The position numbers were made by a program, and so were the translations under genes. Shown piece by piece: positions 44,456 through 51,709 of a stretch of DNA of 64,000 bases. How positions within the stretch are numbered: the stretch's first letter is position 1; each line of letters begins with the position of its first letter. Under the pieces are notes generated by a model. That model was not told the DNA's origin. It saw nothing but the letters and a program-made list of their open reading frames with translations, and did no database searches. Source of the DNA: Candidatus Hydrogenedentota bacterium (lineage in GTDB: Bacteria > Hydrogenedentota > Hydrogenedentia > Hydrogenedentales > SLHB01); assembly GCA_020848835.1 (NCBI GenBank), contig JADLHJ010000027.1:62001-126000 (forward strand). Direction: 5' to 3'.

Positions 44456-45250
44456 ATGCAGTATCGAAAGTTCTGTTTGGCGGCCCTCGCGGTCGCGCTG
44501 GCGTTTTCCGGCGCTGCGAACGCGGCGTATCCGAATTCCATTGCCGGTCTCGGTGACAGCATCACGCGTGCCGCGTTGTCCGACAACTCGATTGGCGGTC
44601 TCAACTACGGTCAGCCGGAGCATTCGTGGTCCACGGGTAATTCATCCACCGATGGCGTGAACAGCCATTACGAGCGCATCCGCGCGGCAAACCCTGCAAT
44701 CAACGGCAACACGTACAACCTTGCCGAATCCGGCGCGAACATGGCCGATCTTCCTGGCCAGGCGAACGCGGCGGTTTCGTCCGGTGCGCAGTACATCGTC
44801 ATCCAGATGGGCGGCAACGATGTGTGCGCGGATGAGGCGTCGCAGATGACGCCGGTCGCGAACTACGACGCGAATTTCCGCACCGCGATCAACACGATGA
44901 AGGCGGGCCTGCCCAGCGCGAAGATCCTCGTCACGGAAGTCGTGCGGGTGAAGCGCGTTTACGACGTCGGCCGCCTGAACCTTGGCTGTCTGCTCCAGTG
45001 GAACGTGTTCCAGTGGTGCGACAGCGTGTTGCGCAACGGTTCGACGCAGCGCAGCCAGGCTGACGCCCGCAACATCGAATACAACAACGCGCTGCGTACG
45101 GCTTCCGCGCAACTTGGCGTGTTGTTCGATGATGACGTGTTTGAGTGGCAGTTCAGCCGCGGCAACCTGAGCGATATTGACTGCTTCCATCCGGACCTCA
45201 GCGGTCAGAATGCGCTTGCAAACGCAACGTACGATGCGTCGCGGTTCTAG
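44456..45250 (+). CDS. secreted SGNH/GDSL hydrolase
   Basis: A 264-residue exported protein. AAGGGAG precedes the ATG at 44456 and a signal peptide (about residues 1-23, ending ANA) follows. SGNH blocks are clear: GLGDSITRA (nucleophile Ser), GANMADLPGQ (Gly), QMGGNDVC (Asn) and DCFHPDLSG (Asp and His). Cysteines in the second half suggest disulphides. Expected to de-esterify glycans or lipids outside the cytoplasm. A hairpin follows the stop. The gene appears to have its own promoter and a long leader. Confidence 0.9.
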   Translation: MQYRKFCLAALAVALAFSGAANAAYPNSIAGLGDSITRAALSDNSIGGLNYGQPEHSWSTGNSSTDGVNSHYERIRAANPAINGNTYNLAESGANMADLPGQANAAVSSGAQYIVIQMGGNDVCADEASQMTPVANYDANFRTAINTMKAGLPSAKILVTEVVRVKRVYDVGRLNLGCLLQWNVFQWCDSVLRNGSTQRSQADARNIEYNNALRTASAQLGVLFDDDVFEWQFSRGNLSDIDCFHPDLSGQNALANATYDASRF

Positions 45251-45282
45251 TTTTCGTGTCTAACTGATTCCTGTTGTTCATG

Positions 45283-45319
45283 GCCGGACCTGCGAATCGA
45301 AAGCGATAGCAGGTCCGGC
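45283..45319 (+). terminator. hairpin after SGNH gene
   Basis: GCCGGACCTGC and GCAGGTCCGGC form a perfect 11-bp stem with a 15-base loop. Only a short T run (CTGCTTT) follows, so it may be a weak terminator. Confidence 0.6.
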
Positions 45320-45342
45320 ACTGCTTTAAGGTACTGTCCACA

Positions 45343-46644
45343 ATGTCCAGCAAGTTTAGATTGTCTGCCGTTTTCCTATTCATTCTGCTCAACGCATTCG
45401 CCCATGCTGCGCCAAAAGCAGTCATTGCAATCGAGAAGCTCGATTTTGGCACCGTAAAGAGCGGCGAAATCGCAGAGAAGACAGTGCCGTTGCGAAACGA
45501 CGGCGATGCGCCTTTCACAATTTTGCGCACCAACTCGTCGTGCCCTTGCGTGATTTTCGAGAAGCCGTCCGCGGAACTGTCCGTCGTGAAGCCGGGACTC
45601 ACGATGAATCTCCCGATCAAATACGATCCGAAAGATCGCGTCGGTCCACAGGGCGCGGTCGTTGCAATCATGACGGACGATCCGGCAAACCCCGCATTGA
45701 CGCTTGATATCGCGGCGTTTGTGGAGGCGCTTGTCGTGGTACGTCCTCCAAATGGAATCACCTGGGGTTACGTGAAGCGCGGCAATGCGATTGGGAAAAC
45801 GCTCGACATCGCGCCGGGCAATGTAAAGAACGATATTGAACTCGTGGACATAAAGTCGTCGAATCCTGGCGTAAAGGTGGCGATAGAAAAAAAGACGGAA
45901 GCAAACGAGCGAAAGATTATCGCTTCGTTCACGATCAGTCCAGACGTGCCACTCGGTACACTTGAAGCGACAGTCACCGCGCGCGTGCGTGTTGGCACCG
46001 AGGAAGCTGAAATCAAACTGCCGATGCGTGGCGAAATCATTGGTGATTTGCTCGTGACCCCTCCCGCGATCATCAGTCCGCAGATTGCGTACACCCTAGG
46101 GCAGCGCATCTCCGAGATCACCGTGCGCGCGAGTGATGAAAATGCCGAGCCACCAAAGCTGCTCGGCGCGATGGCCGTCGGTTCGGTGAAGGCGACTGTC
46201 ATTAAGACAGCGAATGCTAAGGCGCACATGATTGCGGTACATGCGGGTGACAACGTAAATGCTGGTCCGCAAAGCGGCACGGTCTATGTGATGACCGACA
46301 GCAAAGACCAGCCCATCACCGCAATCCCCGTGTACTTTCGCATGGGCGATTCCGTGCGCGCGGAACCGGCAACGGTTGTGTTGGGCGCGGGAAGCAAACA
46401 GCGCGTGGCGCTACGTCCATCGGCCGATGGCAAACTCAAGATCACAAACATCGGATTTGAAGATGATGTCGTAAACGTTGAAGTCGTTCAGGCCGAACAC
46501 GCGAACGCAGACACTCCGGCAGCAATCGAGATCACGGCGCTTGCCCCCGCCAAGCCTGATCGGCTGTCGAGCATCGTAGTCGTTGAAACCGACGCGCCGG
46601 GAGGCAGCCGAGTGTATGTGCCCCTTGCGATAAGGCCGGAATAA
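45343..46644 (+). CDS. secreted DUF1573-type protein
   Basis: A 433-residue exported protein with signal peptide (1-22). The first domain (about 25-130) is the DUF1573/ASH-like immunoglobulin fold: AIEKLDFGTVKSGE, then FTILRTNSSCPC and LTMNLPIKYDPKDRVG. At least two further beta-sandwich domains follow, including DFGT-like openings. DUF1573 domains occur in envelope proteins and often precede glycan or respiratory modules; none is attached here. The TAA stop overlaps the T-tract of the convergent terminator. No catalytic residues are visible. Confidence 0.85.
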   Translation: MSSKFRLSAVFLFILLNAFAHAAPKAVIAIEKLDFGTVKSGEIAEKTVPLRNDGDAPFTILRTNSSCPCVIFEKPSAELSVVKPGLTMNLPIKYDPKDRVGPQGAVVAIMTDDPANPALTLDIAAFVEALVVVRPPNGITWGYVKRGNAIGKTLDIAPGNVKNDIELVDIKSSNPGVKVAIEKKTEANERKIIASFTISPDVPLGTLEATVTARVRVGTEEAEIKLPMRGEIIGDLLVTPPAIISPQIAYTLGQRISEITVRASDENAEPPKLLGAMAVGSVKATVIKTANAKAHMIAVHAGDNVNAGPQSGTVYVMTDSKDQPITAIPVYFRMGDSVRAEPATVVLGAGSKQRVALRPSADGKLKITNIGFEDDVVNVEVVQAEHANADTPAAIEITALAPAKPDRLSSIVVVETDAPGGSRVYVPLAIRPE

Positions 46645-46682
46645 AAAATGCGCCGGCTGATCCTTTTGGGACCAGCCGGCGC
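46643..46682 (-). terminator. strong intrinsic terminator of the 44-codon gene
   Basis: Read on the reverse strand, a 14-bp stem with one G-U pair and a 5-base loop (46650-46682) is followed by ATTTTTT. It lies 13 bases after the small gene's stop. On the forward strand no T run follows the hairpin. Confidence 0.85.
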
Positions 46683-46695
46683 GCGCACTTTGCAG

Positions 46696-46830
46696 CTATG
46701 CGACTTTCTTGAGATGCAATTGGATCGTGCCGACCGGGTCTGCGATGAACCCCTTGATGCTATCGACGATGCTCGGGTGTTCCAGCGAGAGCGCCTTGGC
46801 TGGCATGGTGATGTGTTTGACGTGCTTCAT
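46696..46830 (-). CDS. 44-residue basic peptide, unknown
   Basis: A short frame reading MKHVKHITMPAKALSLEH, then PSIVDSIKGFIADPVG, then TIQLHLKKVA. AGGAG lies six bases before the ATG. A candidate promoter (46893-46921) and a strong intrinsic terminator flank it, so it is a complete small transcription unit. The peptide has 6 lysines and 4 histidines, no cysteines, and could form an amphipathic helix around residues 20-30. No homologue is known to me. Candidate roles include a small regulator or a surface-binding peptide. That it is translated is inferred from the ribosome binding site and flanking signals. Confidence 0.7.
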   Translation of the reverse strand: MKHVKHITMPAKALSLEHPSIVDSIKGFIADPVGTIQLHLKKVA

Positions 46831-46892
46831 GTTTGACTCCTGTTACTCCGTTCCCCTCTCTACACCGGCCATGGCCACATGGCCGCACAACT

Positions 46893-46921
46893 ATTCTACC
46901 AAGAATCGCACATTTTGTGAC
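46893..46921 (-). promoter_or_regulatory. candidate promoter of the 44-codon gene
   Basis: On the reverse strand GTCACA (46916-46921) and TAGAAT (46893-46898) are 17 bp apart. The leader would be about 57 bases and contains a GGCCATG/CATGGCC hairpin (46867-46884). Confidence 0.55.
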
Positions 46922-46926
46922 GATTA

Positions 46927-47991
46927 TTAGTTTTGCCGCAACAATTCCAGCATTCCCCGATCCAGTTTATGTCCCTCATAATCTTCGTACTCTACGTCTG
47001 CGCGTTGTGAATCGACAATCCCCATGCTTCCACGCAGGTTCCACATCGCCCAACCCCAGTCCGCCTCTTTCCACAGAGCAAGGAAATCGCGCATCCATGC
47101 GAGCGTCACTTCGTGTGGGGTTTGGTTGAATGTACCCCATTCGCCGACGTGCACGCCGATGCCCTTTGCCTCAATCGCTTTCCATGGGTCGATATAGACC
47201 TTGCGCAGGCGTTCCTTATTCCAGTCGCCGCTTTCTGACGGCAGCGGCCACGTGGGCGTTTCCCATTTGTCCGCGCCTTGCACCCAGCCTGCTTTGTAAT
47301 GCGAGATACGCATGGGATCGTAGCCGCGCGTGCTCTGCGCGATACCATGCGCCGCAAGCGAAGGAACCGGCACGCGCGCCCACTGGCGTCCGTCTGAGAT
47401 GATCAAACGCTTCGGGTCTGCTTCGCGGATCGCTTCGATCGCGCGCAAGGCCACGCGGGCATATTTGTCTTCCGCGATAATGTCCGGTTCGTTCACGAGA
47501 TTGAAGCTGACGCGCGCATTTGGAATGCCCGCGTAGCGATTCGCAAACGCGCGCCAATGGCTGGCGAATGCCGCCTGCGCGTCGTCGTTGTCCCACAGCG
47601 ACACCAGCTCCGGCGGGTTCTTGTTCACACAATACCCCGGCGCACGGTGAAACGCGATGTTTACATGTACCCCATACTTCTCACCAAAAGCCACGGCATC
47701 GTCGATCTGTTTCAATTCGAGTTGGTCTAATTTCGCCCAATCGTCCTGCCGCGACCAGCAACGGTAATCAAGCGGCAAGCGTACAAAGTCGAACCCCCAA
47801 TCTCGAATCCATGCGAAGTCTCGCTCGACAAACGGTTGCTTTGTCTCCGCGATAAATTTTTCCAATAGATTAAATCCACGCCACCGCGGCAATTTGGAAG
47901 GGGATACGTCACGTTGTTGTGCAATTGCCACAGCCGAACGCGCCGCAGCCGCGACAACTGCGGCGTTGCGGAGGAACGTGCGCCGATTCAT
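46927..47991 (-). CDS. Tat-exported GH5-like cellulase family protein
   Basis: A 354-residue TIM-barrel glycoside hydrolase. MNRRTFLRNAAVVAAAA is a Tat signal, and GGAGG lies about 9 bases upstream of the ATG at 47991 (a TTG five codons earlier is less likely). GFNLLEKF and RLPLDYRCW open the barrel, FNLVNEPD supplies the acid/base Glu and VHVGEWG the nucleophile Glu. The likely action is endo-cleavage of a beta-glucan. The HD gene ends 24 bases upstream on the same strand, so both could share a transcript. The 44-codon gene lies downstream but has its own promoter. Confidence 0.9.
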   Translation of the reverse strand: MNRRTFLRNAAVVAAAARSAVAIAQQRDVSPSKLPRWRGFNLLEKFIAETKQPFVERDFAWIRDWGFDFVRLPLDYRCWSRQDDWAKLDQLELKQIDDAVAFGEKYGVHVNIAFHRAPGYCVNKNPPELVSLWDNDDAQAAFASHWRAFANRYAGIPNARVSFNLVNEPDIIAEDKYARVALRAIEAIREADPKRLIISDGRQWARVPVPSLAAHGIAQSTRGYDPMRISHYKAGWVQGADKWETPTWPLPSESGDWNKERLRKVYIDPWKAIEAKGIGVHVGEWGTFNQTPHEVTLAWMRDFLALWKEADWGWAMWNLRGSMGIVDSQRADVEYEDYEGHKLDRGMLELLRQN

Positions 47992-48015
47992 TCCTTGATC
48001 CTCCAATCGTAATCG

Positions 48016-48600
48016 CTACGCTGGATCTGCCTGAGCGTCCGACACACGTTGCAATTCTTCCACCGCGGATGCCAGGTCGCCAATCAGCGGATGGTCCCAA
48101 TTTTCTGCGATGGCCTGCGCGATGGCCGCGTAATACCAGAGCGTGCCCTCGCGGCGGCCTGTGAACCGCATCCACACCTCTTCGCCCAGCAGAGCGCAAT
48201 CCCCAATGGTTGCGCAGACATTGTGCAGCTTGTCAGCGGAAACAATCAGTTTTACGTCGAAATTGGCATTGCGCATCGCGGCGATGAATCGCTCTTTGCG
48301 CTCGCGCCACTCGGGCTTCGGTTTTACGAAGGCGTCGGTGCACGCTTCAATCAACTCCGCTACCCGCGAGCCAAATTGCGATCGGATGCGCTCCAAGGTT
48401 GCGTATCCATCGCCGTCCTCAACGGCATCGTGCAAGAGCGCGGCGATGAAGGTATCTTCATCGCCACCATGTTCGCCGACAATTGCGGCGACTGCCATCA
48501 CGTGCGTGATGTACGGCACGCCGGATCCTTTGCGCGTGTGTTCGGCGTGAATTTCGTGCGCGAAGGCGAAAGCCTCAACGATGCGCGAGGTGTATGCCAT
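48016..48600 (-). CDS. HD-domain hydrolase, RelA/SpoT hydrolase-like
   Basis: A 194-residue cytoplasmic protein. Metal and catalytic residues of the HD superfamily are in place: His33, His57-Asp58 (LLHDAVED), Glu61-Asp62 and Asp123 (SADKLHN). This combination and length match small alarmone hydrolases (MESH1-like) that cleave (p)ppGpp. The synthetase half of long RelA/SpoT proteins is absent. Precedes the GH5 gene by 24 bp. Specificity for ppGpp rather than other nucleotides is likely but unproven. Confidence 0.87.
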   Translation of the reverse strand: MAYTSRIVEAFAFAHEIHAEHTRKGSGVPYITHVMAVAAIVGEHGGDEDTFIAALLHDAVEDGDGYATLERIRSQFGSRVAELIEACTDAFVKPKPEWRERKERFIAAMRNANFDVKLIVSADKLHNVCATIGDCALLGEEVWMRFTGRREGTLWYYAAIAQAIAENWDHPLIGDLASAVEELQRVSDAQADPA

Positions 48601-48646
48601 AAGCTCTATTTGTGTGCCCCGTTTATCTGGATGCTAGTGACTCCTG

Positions 48647-48752
48647 CAACATCCCCTCAAACCCCCTTCAAAGGGGAACTTAGGAATTGCTCAATGGCGT
48701 CACAAAATACTGAATTAAGTCCCCCTTTGAAGGGGGATTTAGGGGGATGTTG
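48647..48752. repeat. 106-bp palindromic element, left of DUF559
   Basis: The outer arms are about 36 bases: CAACATCCCC on the left and GGGGATGTTG on the right. Each arm contains its own CCCCCTTTGAAGGGGG palindrome (imperfect in the left arm). The middle 33 bases include GGAATTGCTC. A second copy in the same orientation starts at 49202. Confidence 0.9.
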
Positions 48753-48816
48753 AGTTTGGATAGTGACCAAAGTCAAATTTGCAGGCTTGCGCTGGGTGAA
48801 CGAGCGACAATATCTT

Positions 48817-49215
48817 ATGCCCATGCGCACGAAGTCATACCTAAACTATAGCTCTCACTTGCGCGAATACGCACGCAAACTTCGCAAGCACGGCACGCTC
48901 GGTGAAGTCATACTTTGGAAGTCTCTCAAGAAAAAAGCACTCGGCATGGAGTTTCATCGGCAAGTTCCAATCGACAACTATATCGTTGACTTCTATTGTC
49001 ACGAGTTACACCTCGCGATTGAGATTGATGGCTCGCATCACGATCATCCCGATGCAGGCGCGGCCGATGTGAGACGACGGGAGAAGCTTGAGTCCTTGGG
49101 CGTTCAGTTCTTACGTTTCTCCGAACGTGACGTCAGATACGAGCTCCATAACGTCGTGAGTAATATTCGGGATTGGATCGCGGATCGAGTAGATGGACGG
49201 GCAACATCCCCCTAA
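48817..49215 (+). CDS. DUF559 endonuclease-domain protein
   Basis: A 132-residue protein of the DUF559 family, related to very-short-patch-repair-type nucleases. Motifs in order: LREYARKLRKHGTLGEVILW with the conserved Glu, MEFHRQVPIDNYIVDFYC with the catalytic Asp, AIEIDGSHHD, and FLRFSERDV. No strong ribosome binding site is visible, and a GTG start at 48763 is possible. The last four codons and the TAA are supplied by the right-hand palindrome, which begins at 49202. Bracketing by two copies of the same palindrome suggests that nuclease and repeats move or persist as one unit. Confidence 0.85.
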   Translation: MPMRTKSYLNYSSHLREYARKLRKHGTLGEVILWKSLKKKALGMEFHRQVPIDNYIVDFYCHELHLAIEIDGSHHDHPDAGAADVRRREKLESLGVQFLRFSERDVRYELHNVVSNIRDWIADRVDGRATSP

Positions 49216-49332
49216 ATCCCCCTTTGAAGGGGGACTTCAGAATTGCTCTCCAACGTGATTTGTCTTGTGTTAAGGACTTCTTTGAAGGTGTTGCGTTAAG
49301 TGCCCTTTGAAGGGCGATTTAGGAAGATGTGT
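49202..49332. repeat. palindromic element, right of DUF559
   Basis: The left arm (49202-49240) is intact, with CAACATCCCCCTAAATCC and a perfect CCCCCTTTGAAGGGGG. It is followed by GAATTGCTC, as in the left element. The right arm (about 49297-49332) is decayed: TTAAGTGCCCTTTGAAGGGC then GATTTAGGAAGATGTG. Confidence 0.88.
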
Positions 49333-49369
49333 AATTCACCGCGATCACTACCAAATCGCAGGCGGCGGG

Positions 49370-50800
49370 CTACGCTTCCTGATAAGAGCGCCGCATGGAC
49401 GTAGGCAGAATGCCCAAGGCTTCGCGATATTTCGTCACCGTGCGGCGCGCGATGTTGAGTCCCTGCTTCTTCAGCATGTCCGCGATTTTCTGATCGCTCA
49501 TGGGCTTGGCCTTGTCTTCTTCGTCGATCATTTTCTTGATGATGGACTGCACGCTCTTCGACGACTGGTTTTCCCCGCTGTCGCGCTTAAGGCCCGGCGA
49601 GAAGAAAAACTTCATCTCGAAGAGGCCTTGCGGCGTCTGCATGTATTTTCCGCGCGTGGTGCGGCTGACGGTCGCTTCATGTACGCCGACTTTGTCCGCA
49701 ATTTCCTGCAAGGTAAGTGGCTTGATGAACTCGATACCGCGCTCAAGAAACTCTTCCTGCACCTCGACGATTGCGCGCGCGATGCGGAGGATCGTCTGCT
49801 GCCGCTGTTCGACATTGCGGATCAGCCATTTTGCCGATTCAACCTTGTCGCGCAGGTAGGCTTTTTCCTCGCGCGTGACACGGCCATTGCCCATCATCTT
49901 CCGGTAGTCTTCGTTGATGCGCAACGCGGGCAACGAGTCGTCGCTGAGATATACGACAATTTCTTCGTCAATCTTTTCGACGATCACGTCCGGCGTGACG
50001 TATTGTGTCGGCTCGGCGCTGTATTCGTGTCCCGGCCAAGGATTGAGTTTCGAGAGCAGTTCTTTTAGCTCTTCGACACGCTCCACGCTGATCCGCATTT
50101 CTTTCGCGATCTTCGGAATCTGCCGGTGTTCGAGCGCTTCGAGATGCTCTGCAACCAAGACCTTCAATTCCGGTTCGTGCGGGTACTCCAGGTCAATCTG
50201 CAGCAGCAGACATTCGATCACGTCGCGCGCGCCCACGCCCGTGGGTTCGAAGCGTTGCACCATGTGCAATACGCGCTCGGCGTCCTCGACAGTCGTCCCC
50301 GCTTCCTTCGCGAGATCGTCCAAGGAGCCCGTGAAGTAACCCCGGTTGTCTATCTCACCGATGATGAGTTCGCCGATTTCGAGCGTTTTTGCGTCCTGCG
50401 CGGCCAGCCGCAGTTGGGTCAGCAGCTTGGCGGAGAATGACTCTTCCTTGGTGATGGAATTCTGATAGTAGTCCCGCCGCTCGGCGAGGTCAGGGTTCCG
50501 GGAGAAATCGGTACCCTCGCGCCGGAAGTCGGTCCACTGGGTTGCGTAGTCGTCCAAGTTGAATGCAGTGTCCTCGATAGGCGCGCCGTCGGCCGTCGCG
50601 GGGGCTGCCGGTTGCACCGTCTCCGGCTTGGGTTCTTTGACCAACTGCTCCAGGACCGGGTTCTGTTCGAGTTCTTTTTGGAGGTATTGTTCTAGTTCTA
50701 TCCCCGAAAGCTGCAGGATTTGGATTGCCTGCTGCATTTTCTGGGTCAGCATCAGCCGTTGCGACAGGTTCTGCGACAGCCGGTGTTCCATGTGCATCAT
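49370..50800 (-). CDS. rpoN: RNA polymerase sigma-54 factor
   Basis: A 476-residue sigma-54. The glutamine- and leucine-rich region I (LSQRLMLTQKMQQAIQILQL) binds activators and core; an acidic region II follows (about 50-90). The C-terminal DNA-binding part ends in the RpoN box ARRTVTKYRE (451-460), one residue from the consensus. It reads promoters of the GG-N10-GC class with AAA+ activators; none is in this window. A consensus sigma-70 promoter precedes it. The adjacent hpf and ptsN genes common in Proteobacteria are absent. Confidence 0.97.
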   Translation of the reverse strand: MMHMEHRLSQNLSQRLMLTQKMQQAIQILQLSGIELEQYLQKELEQNPVLEQLVKEPKPETVQPAAPATADGAPIEDTAFNLDDYATQWTDFRREGTDFSRNPDLAERRDYYQNSITKEESFSAKLLTQLRLAAQDAKTLEIGELIIGEIDNRGYFTGSLDDLAKEAGTTVEDAERVLHMVQRFEPTGVGARDVIECLLLQIDLEYPHEPELKVLVAEHLEALEHRQIPKIAKEMRISVERVEELKELLSKLNPWPGHEYSAEPTQYVTPDVIVEKIDEEIVVYLSDDSLPALRINEDYRKMMGNGRVTREEKAYLRDKVESAKWLIRNVEQRQQTILRIARAIVEVQEEFLERGIEFIKPLTLQEIADKVGVHEATVSRTTRGKYMQTPQGLFEMKFFFSPGLKRDSGENQSSKSVQSIIKKMIDEEDKAKPMSDQKIADMLKKQGLNIARRTVTKYREALGILPTSMRRSYQEA

Positions 50801-50833
50801 GTTGAAAGAGGTCCCCTTAGCAAATGCTATGCC

Positions 50834-50862
50834 ATTATATCGCCGACCCCAACATCTGTCAA
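50834..50862 (-). promoter_or_regulatory. consensus sigma-70 promoter of rpoN
   Basis: On the reverse strand a perfect TTGACA (50857-50862), 17 bp spacer and perfect TATAAT (50834-50839), 33 bases before the rpoN ATG. Confidence 0.88.
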
Positions 50863-50891
50863 TTGACCGTTTCTAAATGCAGTGCTATAGT
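50863..50891 (+). promoter_or_regulatory. sigma-70 promoter of the MBL-fold gene
   Basis: TTGACC (50863-50868), 17 bp, TATAGT (50886-50891). Its -35 box abuts the rpoN -35 box with no gap. Confidence 0.75.
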
Positions 50892-50935
50892 GGCGTTACG
50901 GCCCTGATGGGTGGGGCGTTTCGGGGGTGGTTCGG

Positions 50936-51709
50936 GTGATTCGGTTTTGTCTACTTGGCAGCGGCAGCAGCGGCAACGCCATCTACGTCGAGGCGGACGG
51001 TAGCAAGATTCTCATCGATAACGGATTGAGCTTCCGCCAGCTTGAATCGCGGGCTCAGGCGGCGGGCATCTCCCTTGCCGGGCTCAAGGCAATCTTTATA
51101 ACCCACGAGCATGCCGACCACGTCGGGGGACTCGGAGTCTTCACGCGTAAGGTGCCGATTCCTGTTTACATGACGCAAGGAACTGCCGACCGCTTGCCTC
51201 CTGGCATTGGACGTGTCAACGACATTCGGTTTTTTGAGGCCGGCGAAGAGGTTCGCCTGAACGGCATGCGTGTCGGTAGCTTCAGCATATCCCACGATGC
51301 CGCGGACCCGGTCAGCTTTATTGTGGAGGCCTGTGACACCAAGCTGGGGCTTGCAGCAGACCTGGGCCACCCGACCGATCTGGTGCGGCAGCGTCTTGCG
51401 AATTCCCATGGGTTAATCCTCGAATCCAACTATTGCCCCGATATGCTGCGACAGAGCAGTTATCCGCCCATGATCCGCCAGCGCATCCATGGGCGGCAGG
51501 GCCATCTGAGCAATCACGACGCCAGCAGACTCCTGTCGCGCGTGTTGCACGATGCCCTGCGCGTGGTGGTGCTGGTGCACATCAGCGAAGAGAACAACAC
51601 CAAAGAACTTGCCCAGTCCGTCGCATCGCGCGCGATGAACGGCCATGCCGCGCAGCTGCACGTCGCCTGGCAGGACCGGCCCACGCCGGTCTTCGAGATC
51701 TGCGCGTGA
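50936..51709 (+). CDS. YycJ/WalJ-like MBL-fold metallohydrolase
   Basis: A 257-residue metallo-beta-lactamase-fold protein. CLLGSGSSGNAIYVE opens it as in YycJ/WalJ, and the zinc motif is THEHADH (HxHxDH). Further ligands are the ISHDA His, LAADLGH Asp and LVHIS His. Members are linked to cell-wall and DNA-repair coordination, with exonuclease activity reported for some. The GTG at 50936 has GGGGGTGG six bases upstream and is preferred to a GTG three codons earlier. Its stop overlaps the GTG of the AraC-type gene. Confidence 0.9.
   Translation: MIRFCLLGSGSSGNAIYVEADGSKILIDNGLSFRQLESRAQAAGISLAGLKAIFITHEHADHVGGLGVFTRKVPIPVYMTQGTADRLPPGIGRVNDIRFFEAGEEVRLNGMRVGSFSISHDAADPVSFIVEACDTKLGLAADLGHPTDLVRQRLANSHGLILESNYCPDMLRQSSYPPMIRQRIHGRQGHLSNHDASRLLSRVLHDALRVVVLVHISEENNTKELAQSVASRAMNGHAAQLHVAWQDRPTPVFEICA

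Noticed and set aside
45283..45319. Attachment site or insertion-sequence end
   Set aside because: The 11-bp stem lies just after a stop codon and shows no direct repeats at its edges; a transcription terminator or decay-blocking hairpin explains it better.
48763..48816. Upstream GTG start for the DUF559 gene
   Set aside because: The extra 18 residues do not match the family N terminus and there is no ribosome binding site. Not excluded, so it is noted in the feature instead.
51433..51705. N-terminal extension of the PocR-AraC protein
   Set aside because: These codons overlap the YycJ-like gene in another frame, and the PocR domain begins right after the GTG at 51706, which overlaps the preceding stop in the usual coupled arrangement.
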